DNA of 64,000 nucleotides from Pseudomonas sp. B21-040 (lineage in GTDB: Bacteria > Pseudomonadota > Gammaproteobacteria > Pseudomonadales > Pseudomonadaceae), in NCBI RefSeq assembly GCF_024748695.1, contig NZ_CP087176.1, forward strand, positions 3,899,501 through 3,963,500, given 5' to 3'. Made by a program: the position numbers and the translations under genes. The notes under the pieces are model-generated. The model was not told where the DNA came from and made no database searches. It worked only from the letters and a program-made list of their open reading frames with translations. This document shows, in pieces, positions 1-8,990 of this stretch (the stretch's first letter is position 1; the number at the start of each line of letters is the position of its first letter).

Positions 1-257
1 TCGTCGTCGAGCTTTTCACCGGCAGGCGCCCACATCAGCGTCAAGCGCACACCGAGTGCCTTGGCCAACGCCTCGGCGAGTTCTACATCAACGCCTCGGG
101 GCTGGCCGGCTTGCTCAAAACTGTAAGGGGCGAAGTCTTTGTAGACCGCCACTTTCAGTTCCCCGGCGGCGATCACTTCGTCGTAATTGCGAACCTGCGC
201 CTGCACCGCCTGGCAGCACAGCCACACAGCGCTGATCAATACCGCGAGCAGACGCAT
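1..257 (-). CDS. Quinoprotein-dehydrogenase-associated periplasmic binding protein (MoxJ-like), partial
   Basis: Only the first ~85 residues are present; the gene runs off the left edge. It starts at 257 with a signal peptide (MRLLAVLISAVWLCCQAVQA), then a solute-binding domain-3 start with GELKVAVYKDFAPYSF and GVDVELAEALAKALGV. Binding proteins of this type accompany PQQ dehydrogenases and c-type cytochromes; their role is unclear, either ligand sensing or dehydrogenase maturation. It begins 4 nt after the cytochrome c550 gene on the same strand, so the two are co-transcribed. The PQQ alcohol dehydrogenase itself is not in the window and could lie further left. Confidence 0.8.
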   Translation of the reverse strand, partial: MRLLAVLISAVWLCCQAVQAQVRNYDEVIAAGELKVAVYKDFAPYSFEQAGQPRGVDVELAEALAKALGVRLTLMWAPAGEKLDD

Positions 258-261
258 GGGG

Positions 262-723
262 TTACTCCTCGACGTGAACGCTGTCCAGATAAGTGCGCAC
301 CGCCCACAACGCTTCCTGGCTCAAGTAGTCAGCCATTTTCGGCATGTAGACCCGGCCGTCACGCACTGCGCCATGACGGACGCGTTCGACAAACCACTCA
401 TCTCCCGACTCAGCGACATCCAGCATGCGCAAGTCAGGGGCAATCCCGCCGGACTTGGCTTCCAGGCCATGGCACGCCGCACAGTTCTGGTTGTAGGCCG
501 ACGAGCCGATTTCCAGCGCTTTGTCGTGCTCCGGGGAGGTGCGGTAGGGGTTCACTGCCGCCCAGCCATCGCCATCGACCTGAACACCGGCGTCCTTGAT
601 GGGCGTCAGGCCTTTTGTTTCCACGGCTTGAGGCACCACGTTGCCGTGAGCCCATACGGAACCTGCACTGATAACACCGGCCAGCAGCCCGGCGATAAGT
701 AAGGCGTTGCGTTTTGTTGTCAT
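262..723 (-). CDS. pedF: Cytochrome c550 of the PQQ alcohol dehydrogenase system (PedF/ExaB-like)
   Basis: A 153-residue periplasmic cytochrome c. It has an N-terminal signal peptide (about residues 1-25, ending SVWA) and one haem site, CAACH near residue 81, with candidate axial Met in VYMPKM. ExaB/PedF cytochromes take electrons from quinoprotein ethanol dehydrogenase and pass them to the terminal oxidase. The start at 723 has AGAGGG seven nt upstream. The gene is followed after 4 nt by the MoxJ-like binding protein, and the neighbouring PQQ-system genes support the assignment. Which dehydrogenase it serves cannot be told here. Confidence 0.85.
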   Translation of the reverse strand: MTTKRNALLIAGLLAGVISAGSVWAHGNVVPQAVETKGLTPIKDAGVQVDGDGWAAVNPYRTSPEHDKALEIGSSAYNQNCAACHGLEAKSGGIAPDLRMLDVAESGDEWFVERVRHGAVRDGRVYMPKMADYLSQEALWAVRTYLDSVHVEE

Positions 724-827
724 TGTTATGCCCTCTGGATTGCACGCAAAACCTCTTGGCAGAGGCTATGGCACCCATCTTAGAAACGGCTTCGCATTCA
801 CCCCATGCTGCTTTGGTGTTCGCCGCC

Positions 828-846
828 TAGTCCCTTGGTAGTAAGG
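828..846. promoter_or_regulatory. Candidate ped-regulon operator (copy 1, upstream of the cytochrome gene)
   Basis: Plus-strand reading TAGTCCCTTGGTAGTAAGG, partly palindromic, about 105 nt upstream of the cytochrome c550 start. It shares the core CTTGGTA with sites at 1059, and more loosely with those at 4895, 10149 and 11490. This looks like a LuxR/NarL-type response-regulator site; binding by the regulator at 5603 is inferred only. Confidence 0.4.
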
Positions 847-871
847 CGATGGATCGACACCGGGAGCAGCC

Positions 872-994
872 CTAGCGACCCGGGGTGGTGGGCAACACGG
901 GTAACGGCAGTGGATGCGGGCCGTGAAGCCGGTCGACGCCGATCAGGGTCAAAATCAGCAAAAAAGGCAGGAGCAGCGCTTTGATAATTCGCAT
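872..994 (-). CDS. Small hydrophobic peptide (40 aa) upstream of the cytochrome c550 gene
   Basis: A 40-codon frame starts at 994 behind an excellent ribosome-binding site (GGGAGGAGAACGTCC directly before ATG). Residues 3-20 form one hydrophobic membrane segment or uncleaved signal, followed by a short tail rich in proline (PHPLPLPVLPTTPGR). It lies on the same strand as the cytochrome, 148 nt upstream, with a ped-type motif between them, so it is either first in the operon or its own unit. I do not recognise a family. The strong RBS and clean hydrophobic start argue that it is translated. Confidence 0.5.
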   Translation of the reverse strand: MRIIKALLLPFLLILTLIGVDRLHGPHPLPLPVLPTTPGR

Positions 995-1058
995 GGACGT
1001 TCTCCTCCCGGGCGATGACCGTTGCAGCCCATGCTAGAGCCGCGCCGCACGGGGCGAG

Positions 1059-1076
1059 TTACTACCTTGGTACTGG
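1059..1076. promoter_or_regulatory. Candidate ped-regulon operator (copy 2, divergent intergenic region)
   Basis: TTACTACCTTGGTACTGG lies between the divergent 40-aa peptide gene (994) and the ABC binding-protein gene (1152). It matches the copy at 4895 at 15 of 18 positions. The position 76-93 nt before the start codon fits an activator site. Confidence 0.45.
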
Positions 1077-1151
1077 CCGACCGGTACTTTCTGCATATTT
1101 CCCCAGCTCGACGGGCTTCCTATGCTGGCGCTACCTGTAAAGGAGTGCCCT

Positions 1152-2336
1152 ATGCGCCAGCTTGCCCCTTACGCCTTGCTCTACCTGCTGGCGATTGCCT
1201 GCGCTGCGGGCGTGGCCACCCACAGCCAGGCGGCAGACGCGCCATTGCAGGTGCGAATCGGCTACCTGGGGTATCGCCCCGATCCGGGGCCACTGTTGTC
1301 GAACGTCATTCCCGAGCCGGCTGATGCCGGGCTGCGCGGCGCCGAACTGGCGATCACCGACAGCAACAGCACCGGGCGTTTTCTCAACCATGGTTACAGC
1401 CTGCTCAGCGCCAGCGTCGACAATCCGCAAGCCTTGCTTGAAGCGGCCAAAAACCAGCACGCACAGGGCCTGCGTCTGTTTGTGGTGAACGCTCCGGTCG
1501 ACACCTTGCGCCAACTCAGCGCTGCCCTGCCCGACAGCCTGCTATTCAACGCCGGCAGTCCCGACGACCGCTTGCGCACCACCGATTGCTTGCCGAACGT
1601 GCTGCACACCTTGCCGAGTCGGGCGATGCTCGCCGATGCCCTGGCGCAATTTCTGGTGGTGCGCAAATGGCAACGGGCGCTGCTGATTGTCGGCCCGACT
1701 CCTGACGATCAAGCCTATGCCGCCGCCCTGCGCCGCGCCGCCAAGCGCTTCGGTCTGCAACTGGTCGCGGAAAAACCCTGGAGCTTCGATAACGATCAAC
1801 GCCGCAGCGCCCAAGCCGACATGCCGCTGTTCACCCAGACCGCCGAATATGACGTGGTGCTGGTGGCCGATGAACGCGGCGACTTCGGTGAATACGTGCC
1901 CTACCAGACCTGGTTCCCGCGCCCGGTCGCCGGCACTCAGGGCCTGACCCCGGTGGGCTGGCACAAGACCGTGGAAACCTACGGCGCTGCGCAGCTGCAA
2001 AAGCGTTTTGAAGCCCTGGCCGGACGCTGGATGAACGACCGCGATTTCGCTGCGTGGATCGCCGTGCGCAGCATCGCCAGCGCCGTGAGCAAACTGGGGC
2101 AGACCGAGCCGATGGCGATCCGGACGCTTGAAATCAGCGATCAACTGCCGCTGGACGGTTTCAAAGGACGCAAGCTCAGTTATCGCCCATGGAACGGCCA
2201 ATTGCGCCAGCCGATCCCCATCGTCCAGCCCCGGGCACTGGTCAGTACCTCACCGCAGGACGGATTTCTGCACCCCTTCAACGAAATGGACAGCCTGGGC
2301 TACGACAAGCCCGAGGTCAGCTGCCGCTTTCCCTGA
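1152..2336 (+). CDS. PQQ-dependent alcohol dehydrogenase system-associated ABC binding protein
   Basis: A 394-residue periplasmic protein with a signal peptide (MRQLAPYALLYLLAIACAAG...) and a branched-chain-amino-acid-type (Peripla_BP) fold, with IGYLGYRPDPGP near the N-terminus. The start at 1152 is preferred over 1122 because AAAGGAGTG precedes it and the signal peptide begins there. Members of this family are found beside PQQ dehydrogenases in the same order as here: binding protein, beta-propeller, ATPase, permease. The substrate or signal is unknown; export of a toxic alcohol or aldehyde has been proposed for the P. putida ped genes. Confidence 0.8.
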   Translation: MRQLAPYALLYLLAIACAAGVATHSQAADAPLQVRIGYLGYRPDPGPLLSNVIPEPADAGLRGAELAITDSNSTGRFLNHGYSLLSASVDNPQALLEAAKNQHAQGLRLFVVNAPVDTLRQLSAALPDSLLFNAGSPDDRLRTTDCLPNVLHTLPSRAMLADALAQFLVVRKWQRALLIVGPTPDDQAYAAALRRAAKRFGLQLVAEKPWSFDNDQRRSAQADMPLFTQTAEYDVVLVADERGDFGEYVPYQTWFPRPVAGTQGLTPVGWHKTVETYGAAQLQKRFEALAGRWMNDRDFAAWIAVRSIASAVSKLGQTEPMAIRTLEISDQLPLDGFKGRKLSYRPWNGQLRQPIPIVQPRALVSTSPQDGFLHPFNEMDSLGYDKPEVSCRFP

Positions 2337-2366
2337 CTCGATAATTACAACAACAAGGAATCCGCC

Positions 2367-3326
2367 ATGCGCCGCACCCTGCTTTCATGCGCCCTGCTGC
2401 TCGCCGCCGGCCATGCCGCTGCCAGCACCGCCTGGGTCTCCAACGAAAAGGACAACACCCTGAGCCTGATCGACATGCAGACTCAGCAAGTCACCGACAC
2501 CTTGCCCGTCGGCCAGCGCCCGCGCGGCCTGCTGCTGTCCCATGACAACAAGCTGCTGTACATCTGCGCCAGCGACTCGGACCGGGTCCAGGTGATGGAC
2601 GTGGCCACGCGCAAGATCATCAAGGAACTGCCTTCAGGCAAAGACCCCGAACAATTCGCCCTGCACCCCAACAACCGCTGGTTGTACGTCTCCAACGAAG
2701 ACGATGCGCTGGTCACCGTGATCGACACCGAAACCTCCAAAGTGCTCGGCCAGATCAACGTCGGCGTCGAGCCCGAAGGCATGGCCGTCAGCCCCGACGG
2801 CAAGTGGGCGGTGAACACCAGCGAAACCACCAACATGCTGCACTGGATCGACACCAGCACCCAGACCCTCGCCGACAGCACCCTGGTGGACCAGCGACCG
2901 CGCTTTGTCGAGTTCAATCAGGACGGTTCACAGCTTTGGGCTTCAGCGGAAATTGGCGGCACGGTGACGATTCTCGATGTGGCCAGCCGCAAGATCCTCA
3001 AGACCCTGAACTTCCAGATCAAAGGCGTGCACCCGGACAAGGTCCAGCCGGTGGGGATCAAGCTCAGCGCCGATGGCAAGTACGCTTTCGTCGCACTCGG
3101 TCCGGCCAATCATGTGGCGGTCATCGATGCCAAGACATTCGACATCCTCGACTACCTGCTGGGGGGCCGGCGTGTCTGGCAGTTGGCATTCACACCAGAC
3201 CAAAAACAACTGCTGGCCACCAATGGCGTCAGCGGTGATGTGTCGGTCATCGATGTCGACAGCCTGAAGGTGAGCAAATCGGTGAAAGTCGGACGCTACC
3301 CGTGGGGCGTGGTGGTGACGCCATGA
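2367..3326 (+). CDS. PQQ-dependent catabolism-associated YVTN beta-propeller protein
   Basis: A 319-residue secreted protein with signal peptide (ending AAAS) and YVTN-type repeats seen as recurring WVSNEKDNTLSLID, YICASDSDRVQVMD, LYVSNEDDALVTVID and VSVIDVDSL. These form a seven-bladed propeller in the periplasm. It sits 30 nt after the binding protein and overlaps the ATPase gene by 4 nt (ATGA), so all are one operon. The precise role is unknown; propellers of this family are confined to PQQ-alcohol clusters. No disruption is seen. Confidence 0.85.
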   Translation: MRRTLLSCALLLAAGHAAASTAWVSNEKDNTLSLIDMQTQQVTDTLPVGQRPRGLLLSHDNKLLYICASDSDRVQVMDVATRKIIKELPSGKDPEQFALHPNNRWLYVSNEDDALVTVIDTETSKVLGQINVGVEPEGMAVSPDGKWAVNTSETTNMLHWIDTSTQTLADSTLVDQRPRFVEFNQDGSQLWASAEIGGTVTILDVASRKILKTLNFQIKGVHPDKVQPVGIKLSADGKYAFVALGPANHVAVIDAKTFDILDYLLGGRRVWQLAFTPDQKQLLATNGVSGDVSVIDVDSLKVSKSVKVGRYPWGVVVTP

Positions 3327-4063
3327 ACGCCCTGGAAGTCAGCGACCTGAGCTTCGCCTACGGCCCCCGGGAAGCCTTGCGCCATTTGAATTTCAGCCTG
3401 GAACCGGGGCGTTTCGCCGCTTTACTGGGCCCCAACGGCGCCGGCAAATCGACCCTGATCGCCCTGCTGACCCGGCTCTATGACCTGCAACACGGTGACA
3501 TCCGGGTCGGTGGGAATTCATTGCGCCAGGCACCTCGCCCGGCACTCAAGCAGTTAGGTGTGGTGTTTCAGCAAAGCACGCTGGACCTGGACCTCAGCGT
3601 CGAGCAGAACCTGCGTTATCACGCGGCGTTGCACGGCTTGTCGCGGCGCCAGACCGGCATTCGTGTCGACGCCGAGTTGACCCGTCAAGCCCTGACTGAA
3701 CGCCGCCACGAACGGGTGCGCGAACTCAATGGCGGTCATCGCCGTCGGGTGGAAATCGCCCGCGCCCTATTGCATGAGCCGCGCCTGTTGCTGCTTGACG
3801 AAGCCAGTGCAGGGCTCGATCCCGCCAGTCGCCTGGCGCTCAACCAGCACATTCGCAACCTGTGCCGCGAGCACCACATCAGCGTGCTCTGGGCCACTCA
3901 TTTACTGGACGAAGTGCAGGCCGGCGACGATTTGCTGATTCTCCATCTGGGCCGGTTGGTGGCCAGCGGACAGGCCAGTGAATTGAGCCTGGAATACGGC
4001 GCAGACCTCGGCTCAGTCTTCACCCGCCTGACCACGTTGGCGACCACAGGAGTTGCTCGATGA
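3323..4063 (+). CDS. pedB: ABC transporter ATPase of the PQQ alcohol system (PedB-like)
   Basis: A 246-residue ATPase. Walker A is GPNGAGKST, Walker B is LLLLDEASAGLD, and the H-loop histidine is in WATHLLDE. The signature motif reads LNGGHRRRVE instead of LSGGQ, an unusual but family-typical variant. The ATG at 3323 overlaps the stop of the propeller gene (ATGA), and its own stop overlaps the permease start the same way, so translation is coupled. Together with the permease it would form an ABC-2 type exporter in the inner membrane. Confidence 0.85.
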   Translation: MNALEVSDLSFAYGPREALRHLNFSLEPGRFAALLGPNGAGKSTLIALLTRLYDLQHGDIRVGGNSLRQAPRPALKQLGVVFQQSTLDLDLSVEQNLRYHAALHGLSRRQTGIRVDAELTRQALTERRHERVRELNGGHRRRVEIARALLHEPRLLLLDEASAGLDPASRLALNQHIRNLCREHHISVLWATHLLDEVQAGDDLLILHLGRLVASGQASELSLEYGADLGSVFTRLTTLATTGVAR

Positions 4064-4851
4064 ATGCTTACTGGCAATGTTTTAGCGGCATCGTGTTGCG
4101 CGAATGGCTGCGCTTTGTGTTGCAGCGCACGCGATTTCTCAGTGCGCTGGTACGGCCGCTGTTGTGGCTACTCGTGTTCGCCGCCGGTTTCCGGGCGGCC
4201 CTGGGCATCGCGATCATCGAGCCCTACGACACCTACATTCCGTACGAGGTCTACATCATCCCTGGCCTTGCCTGCATGATTCTGCTGTTCAACGGCATGC
4301 AAGGCTCGCTGTCGATGGTTTACGACCGCGAAATGGGCAGCATGCGCGTGCTGCTGACCAGCCCGCTGCCGCGAACCTTTCTGCTGTGCAGCAAGCTGTT
4401 GGCCACTTCACTGATTTCACTGCTGCAGGTCTATGCCTTTTTGGCGATTGCCTGGGTTTACGGCGTGCAGCCACCGGCCATGGGTTTGTTGATTGCCCTG
4501 CCCGCGCTGTTGCTGGTGGCGTTGATGCTCAGCGCACTGGGCCTGTTGCTGTCGAACGCCATTCGCCAATTGGAGAACTTTGCCGGGGTGATGAATTTCG
4601 TGATCTTCCCGCTATTTTTCCTCTCATCGGCGCTGTATCCGCTGTGGAAAATGCGTGAGGCTAACGAGTGGTTGTACTGGCTGTGCGCGATGAACCCGTT
4701 CACTCATGCGGTGGAGCTGGTGCGGTTTGCCCTTTATGAACGCTTCAATCCGCTCGCCCTGGCGGTGTGTGGGGGGCTGACCGTGATGTTCACGTTACTC
4801 GCCGTGCTCACCTTCAACCCGCAGCATGCGGCCTTGCGCAAAGCCGGCTAA
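4060..4851 (+). CDS. pedC: ABC-2 type permease of the PQQ alcohol system (PedC-like)
   Basis: A 263-residue integral membrane protein with about six hydrophobic segments and the ABC-2 layout, including the conserved SALYPLWKM...NPFTHAVELVRFALY region near the C-terminus. It overlaps the ATPase gene by 4 nt. Homologues in the P. putida ped cluster are annotated as an alcohol-related ABC permease; ABC-2 permeases normally export. No gene follows directly, and the next unit has its own motif and promoter region. Confidence 0.85.
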   Translation: MNAYWQCFSGIVLREWLRFVLQRTRFLSALVRPLLWLLVFAAGFRAALGIAIIEPYDTYIPYEVYIIPGLACMILLFNGMQGSLSMVYDREMGSMRVLLTSPLPRTFLLCSKLLATSLISLLQVYAFLAIAWVYGVQPPAMGLLIALPALLLVALMLSALGLLLSNAIRQLENFAGVMNFVIFPLFFLSSALYPLWKMREANEWLYWLCAMNPFTHAVELVRFALYERFNPLALAVCGGLTVMFTLLAVLTFNPQHAALRKAG

Positions 4852-4894
4852 TGACACAGCGCCGCACCGTTGATCTTCATTGAACACGGCAAAA

Positions 4895-4912
4895 TTACTA
4901 CTTTAGTACGGG
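4895..4912. promoter_or_regulatory. Candidate ped-regulon operator (copy 3, upstream of the CXXCW gene)
   Basis: TTACTACTTTAGTACGGG contains TACTA-CTT-TAGTA, a perfect 5-bp inverted repeat with a 3-nt spacer. It is 77 nt upstream of the next start codon and matches the copy at 1059. Confidence 0.45.
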
Positions 4913-4988
4913 TTTACCTGTCTATCGTCTCATTCCCAACGCACCCCGACTGGCATGTAATAGGTTCATAACTATAAGGATTGAACCC

Positions 4989-5546
4989 ATGCCGCGTGCC
5001 CGACGTTGTCTGTTGCGCCCTACTCTCGCTGCGCTGTCGCTGAGCCTGTTGCTGGGCACCGCGCAGGCTGAGCCAGCGCTGTTTTCGCCCGATGGCTATC
5101 GCATCGACCTGTACCGCAGCCCGACGCCCAACAGCCTGCAAGGCGCGACGCTGATTGACACCCCTGCCCTGCAAGACCTGCTCAGTCAAACCCCTGCCCC
5201 GATTCTGATCGACGTCTATCGCCGCCAATGGCTGCAAGGGCGTTTTATCGAAGACCAGCCCCATGAAAACCTGCCCGGCAGTCATTGGCTGGCCAATACC
5301 GGCGACGGCAACCTGACGCCCGACTGGCAGGCTTACTTTGCGCGAAACCTGAAGGCATTGACCGCCGGCGATCCGGCGCAACCGCTGGTCTTCTATTGCC
5401 GCTCCGACTGCTGGTTGAGCTGGAACGCGGTTAAACGTGCCGCCACCATGGGCTATAAGACGTTGTATTGGTATCGCGACGGCCTGGACGCCTGGCAAGC
5501 GGCAAACCTGCCCGTGACGCCCGCCCGGCCCGAACCTTTCCCCTGA
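4989..5546 (+). CDS. PQQ-dependent catabolism-associated CXXCW-motif (rhodanese-like) protein
   Basis: A 185-residue secreted protein. Signal peptide about residues 1-27 (LSLSLLLGTAQA), then a rhodanese-like fold with LIDVYRRQWLQGRF and the cysteine motif YCRSDCWLSWNAVKRA. The two cysteines are separated by three residues in this copy. The function is unknown, but the family is restricted to quinoprotein alcohol-oxidation clusters. The start has AAGGATTG upstream. It lies just before the response regulator, and a ped-type motif precedes it. Confidence 0.8.
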   Translation: MPRARRCLLRPTLAALSLSLLLGTAQAEPALFSPDGYRIDLYRSPTPNSLQGATLIDTPALQDLLSQTPAPILIDVYRRQWLQGRFIEDQPHENLPGSHWLANTGDGNLTPDWQAYFARNLKALTAGDPAQPLVFYCRSDCWLSWNAVKRAATMGYKTLYWYRDGLDAWQAANLPVTPARPEPFP

Positions 5547-5602
5547 CCTTTACGCTGGCGCGTTGTTGCCACACCATAATCAAAATAATGAGGTGAAAGG
5601 CT

Positions 5603-6268
5603 ATGTACAAAATTCTGATTGCCGACGATCACCCGCTGTTCCGCGAAGCAATTCATAACGTCATCAGCGATGGTTTCCCGAACAGCGAAGTCATGGAAAC
5701 GGCCGACCTCGACAGTGCCCTGGCGCTCACTCAGGAACACGACGACCTGGACCTGATCCTGCTCGACCTGAACATGCCCGGCATGCATGGTCTCAATGGC
5801 CTGATCAACCTGCGCAACGAGGCGCCCACCATTCCGGTGGTGATTGTCTCCGCCGAGCAGGACAAACAAATCGTCCTGCAAGCCATCACTTACGGCGCCG
5901 TGGGCTTCATCACCAAGTCTTCGCCACGCACGCAGATGACCGACGCCATCCAGCAAATCCTCAACGGCAATGTCTACCTGCCCCCGGACATCATTCGCAC
6001 GACCAAAAGCAGCACTCACCGGCGGATGAACGACACCCCGAGCTTCCCGCCCGAACTGCTCCAGGCCCTGACCCGCAAGCAATTGCAGGTGCTCGAACGC
6101 ATGACCAAAGGTGAGTCGAACAAGCAGATCGCCTACACCCTGGAAATTGCCGAAACCACGGTAAAGGCCCACGTCTCGGCGATCCTGCGCAAACTCAACG
6201 TGCACAACCGGGTGCAGGCGATCTTGAGTGCCGGGGATATTGATTTCGGGTCTTATTTGCGGCGTTGA
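5603..6268 (+). CDS. agmR: LuxR/NarL-type response regulator of alcohol oxidation (AgmR/ErbR/PedR1-like)
   Basis: A 221-residue regulator. Residues 1-120 form a receiver domain with acidic pocket DD (9-10) and phospho-acceptor Asp55 ([10 protein letters not shown]); residues 155-215 form a LuxR HTH ([20 protein letters not shown], then [15 protein letters not shown]). AgmR/ErbR proteins activate exaA-type quinoprotein genes. The adjacent hybrid kinase (6357-8990) is a natural partner. A shared motif upstream of five nearby units is the likely target. The start has GAGGTGAAAGG upstream. Confidence 0.8.
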   Translation: MYKILIADDHPLFREAIHNVISDGFPNSEVMETADLDSALALTQEHDDLDLILLDLNMPGMHGLNGLINLRNEAPTIPVVIVSAEQDKQIVLQAITYGAVGFITKSSPRTQMTDAIQQILNGNVYLPPDIIRTTKSSTHRRMNDTPSFPPELLQALTRKQLQVLERMTKGESNKQIAYTLEIAETTVKAHVSAILRKLNVHNRVQAILSAGDIDFGSYLRR

Positions 6269-6298
6269 AATTAGCGGCAACCGATGGACCGCGTCGCC

Positions 6299-6352
6299 CC
6301 CATCGCGAGCAAGCTCGCTCCCACAGGTACAACGCGACCCTTATGGGAGCAA
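6299..6352. repeat. REP-type element (degenerate pair)
   Basis: Contains CATCGCGAGCAAGCTCGCTC then CCACAGG, followed after about 20 nt by TATGGGAGCAAGCC. This is the usual Pseudomonas extragenic palindrome plus a decayed inverse copy. It sits between two convergent genes and may help terminate both. Confidence 0.7.
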
Positions 6353-6356
6353 GCCT

Positions 6357-8990
6357 TCAAGGCCTGCCGAGTAGATGGCTCATCGCGGTCTTGAGTTTCA
6401 TTGGCCGCACCGGTTTGTGCATCAGGGTATGGCCCAACTCGCGGATTTGCAGTTTGAGTTCATTGCTGTAGTTGGCCGTGATCATCATTGCCGGGATTGG
6501 TGAAGCCCGACGGGCGTTGATCCGGGCGACGGCGTCGACACCGTTCTGATCGTTGTCCAGATGGTAGTCCGCGATCAGCAGGTCGGCCTCGGCGTGGTAG
6601 TTGTCCACTTGCCGGGCCAGATCCTCTTCCGACAGCGCCGTGACCACCCGACAACCCCACCCTTCCAGCAACGTGCGCATACCGGCGCAAATGGTCGCGT
6701 CGTTGTCCAGCACCCATACCCGCGCGCCGCGCAAGCGCTCAAGCATCGGCTCGCTCATCTGCAACGTCGGCTGAGGCTTGGGCGCTGTTGCACTCAACGG
6801 CACTTCGACCGAGAACATCGAACCCTTGCCCGGCCAGGAGCGCACCTGGATGCGATGCCCGAGAATGCCGGCAATTTTCTCGACAATCGCCAGGCCCAGT
6901 CCCAGGCCGCGATCCTGATCCGGACGCTGCACGTCACCGCGTTTGAACTCCTGAAAAATCTCTTCCAGGCGATGTTCGGCGATGCCCATGCCCGTGTCCC
7001 AGACCTGAATCAATAACCGCTGGTGATGGCGTCTGCAGCCCAACACCACACGACCGCTGTAGGTGTAACGAATCGCATTGCTCAACAAATTGCGCAGGAT
7101 GCGCGCCAATAGCTGGATGTCACTGCGCACCAAGGCCGAACAGGCAACAAAGCGCAGTTCAAGGCCCTCGCTGCGCGCCACCTGGGTGTATTCAGCCGCC
7201 AGGTTTTCCAACAGTTCGCTCAGGGCGAACGGCGCAATATCGGCCTTGATCACCCCGGCATCGAGCTTGGAAATATCCACCAGCGTGCCCAACAGGTTTT
7301 CCACGTCTTCCAGGGAGTTACTGACATTGCGCACCAGAATTTCGTTGGAGATGGGCTCGCGCCGCTCCATCAATGCACTGGTGAACAATCGTGCGGCGTT
7401 CAGCGGTTGCAGCAGGTCATGGCTGACCGCCGCCAGAAACTTGGTCTTCGACAGGTTGGCCTGCTCGGCTTCAAGCTTGGCCTCGCGCAAACGGGATTCC
7501 ACCCGACGACGCTCATCGATTTCACGCAACAACTGGTCATTGAGGGTGGTCAGTTCCGCCGTGCGTTCGCACACCCGCAGCTCAAGATTCTGGTACGCCT
7601 GGTGCAACGCCTCAGCGGTGCGGCGGCGTTCGGTGATGTCGCGAATCAACACGAAAATCCCCACCACCTCCCCTGTAGCCAGTCGATTGGGCACATAGGA
7701 GCGCAGCATGTAGCGTTCCTGATTATTGACGTTGGTCTCGGCGAACTCGAACGTGACGCTCTCACCGGCCAATGCCCGGGCCACGTAAGACTCCAGGCGC
7801 TGGTAATGCTGTTCGCTGTGCACTTCACGCAGGCTCTGACCGAGCATCACGCCACGGGGCCAGCAGTACCATTCTTCGTAGACTTTGTTGGTGAATTCGT
7901 ACACCAGATCGGCATTGAGGTAGGCAATCAGCGCCGGGACGTGGTCGGTGATCAGGCGAATCCAGCGCTCGCTTTCACTCAGTGCTTCGGCGTGCTGGTA
8001 GCGCTCGGTGATGTCGGTGAAGGTGTTGACGAATCCGCCAGTGGGCAGCGGATGCGTGCGGATCTCCAGGACCCGGCCGTCATAGAGGCGTTGTTCGCAT
8101 TCCTGTACAGGCCGGCCGTTGCCATCGCGACTGGCCGGGGTGAGCAAATTCAACTCCGTGTCGGCGATCACTTCGGCAAACGGTCGATGGGCAGCAACCG
8201 GTGCCAGGCCGCTCAATTCGAGAAAGCGCCGGTTCCACAACTCCAGGATGCCGTCGGCGTTGACCATGGCCACCCCTTGGGACAGGTTATCGACCGCCCG
8301 CTGCAACAAATGCGATTTCTGCGCCACGGCCTGCTCGCGGCGCACGGTTTCGCTGAGTTTGACGTCAGTAATGTCGGTGAACAGGATGACCCGCCCGCCT
8401 TCCTGAGTCGGCCGCTCGCTGACCTGCAGCCAACGTCCGTTCAGCAGGCGATAGAGCAGGCTCTCGTCAGCATTGCCACGCGGTTCTTCGGTGAACAACC
8501 CGTTGTTCATCATCAGGCGCTTGACCTCGGTCAGGCGCATGCCCGCGTTGATCCGCACCCGGCTGTTGCTCCAGAACGCCTTGAAGCGGCTGTTGAACAA
8601 GACAATTCGCTGGTCGGCGTCGAACAATACAAAGGCATCGGAAATGCTCTCGATGGCATCGATCAGATGTCGATGCGCCGTTTCGGCGCGCAGGCGTGCC
8701 TCACTGAGCAAATGATTGCCAGCCTTGAGTTCGGCCATGGCCTGGTTCAAGGCATCGGTGCGCTCACGCACCTGCTCGGCCAGCACCACTGAGTGCTGGA
8801 ACGCCGCATATGGATCGTTGCCGCGCGTGATGCCGGACTCGATGCGCTCGATCAGCGCCGCGTTGATGCGTTGAAGTTTGTGGTTATCGTGCAGCAGGCT
8901 GGCGACTTCTGCCTGGAGTTCAGCGGTGCCCCGGGGACCGACCTCGGGCAATGGCAACGCCGGTGAAGGTCTGGTTGATGTGCATGCCAT
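6357..8990 (-). CDS. Cytoplasmic multi-PAS hybrid histidine kinase of the alcohol-oxidation system
   Basis: An 877-residue protein with no membrane segment. Order: coiled coil (about 22-105), three PAS domains (about 105-215, 225-330, 340-455), coiled coil, HisKA with His524 (AVSHDLLQPLN), HATPase with Asn634 and GLGLGL (695-700), and a C-terminal receiver with Asp808 (LLIADYHLD). The layout matches the large hybrid kinases beside exaA/ped genes. The ATG at 8990 makes it overlap the upstream FIST gene by 71 nt; TTG codons inside the overlap are alternative starts. It probably signals to the regulator at 5603. Confidence 0.85.
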   Translation of the reverse strand: MACTSTRPSPALPLPEVGPRGTAELQAEVASLLHDNHKLQRINAALIERIESGITRGNDPYAAFQHSVVLAEQVRERTDALNQAMAELKAGNHLLSEARLRAETAHRHLIDAIESISDAFVLFDADQRIVLFNSRFKAFWSNSRVRINAGMRLTEVKRLMMNNGLFTEEPRGNADESLLYRLLNGRWLQVSERPTQEGGRVILFTDITDVKLSETVRREQAVAQKSHLLQRAVDNLSQGVAMVNADGILELWNRRFLELSGLAPVAAHRPFAEVIADTELNLLTPASRDGNGRPVQECEQRLYDGRVLEIRTHPLPTGGFVNTFTDITERYQHAEALSESERWIRLITDHVPALIAYLNADLVYEFTNKVYEEWYCWPRGVMLGQSLREVHSEQHYQRLESYVARALAGESVTFEFAETNVNNQERYMLRSYVPNRLATGEVVGIFVLIRDITERRRTAEALHQAYQNLELRVCERTAELTTLNDQLLREIDERRRVESRLREAKLEAEQANLSKTKFLAAVSHDLLQPLNAARLFTSALMERREPISNEILVRNVSNSLEDVENLLGTLVDISKLDAGVIKADIAPFALSELLENLAAEYTQVARSEGLELRFVACSALVRSDIQLLARILRNLLSNAIRYTYSGRVVLGCRRHHQRLLIQVWDTGMGIAEHRLEEIFQEFKRGDVQRPDQDRGLGLGLAIVEKIAGILGHRIQVRSWPGKGSMFSVEVPLSATAPKPQPTLQMSEPMLERLRGARVWVLDNDATICAGMRTLLEGWGCRVVTALSEEDLARQVDNYHAEADLLIADYHLDNDQNGVDAVARINARRASPIPAMMITANYSNELKLQIRELGHTLMHKPVRPMKLKTAMSHLLGRP

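Noticed and set aside
7407..8792. A 461-codon plus-strand frame
   Set aside because: It is antisense to the hybrid kinase, with repeated AVG/QHH-like composition and no motif.
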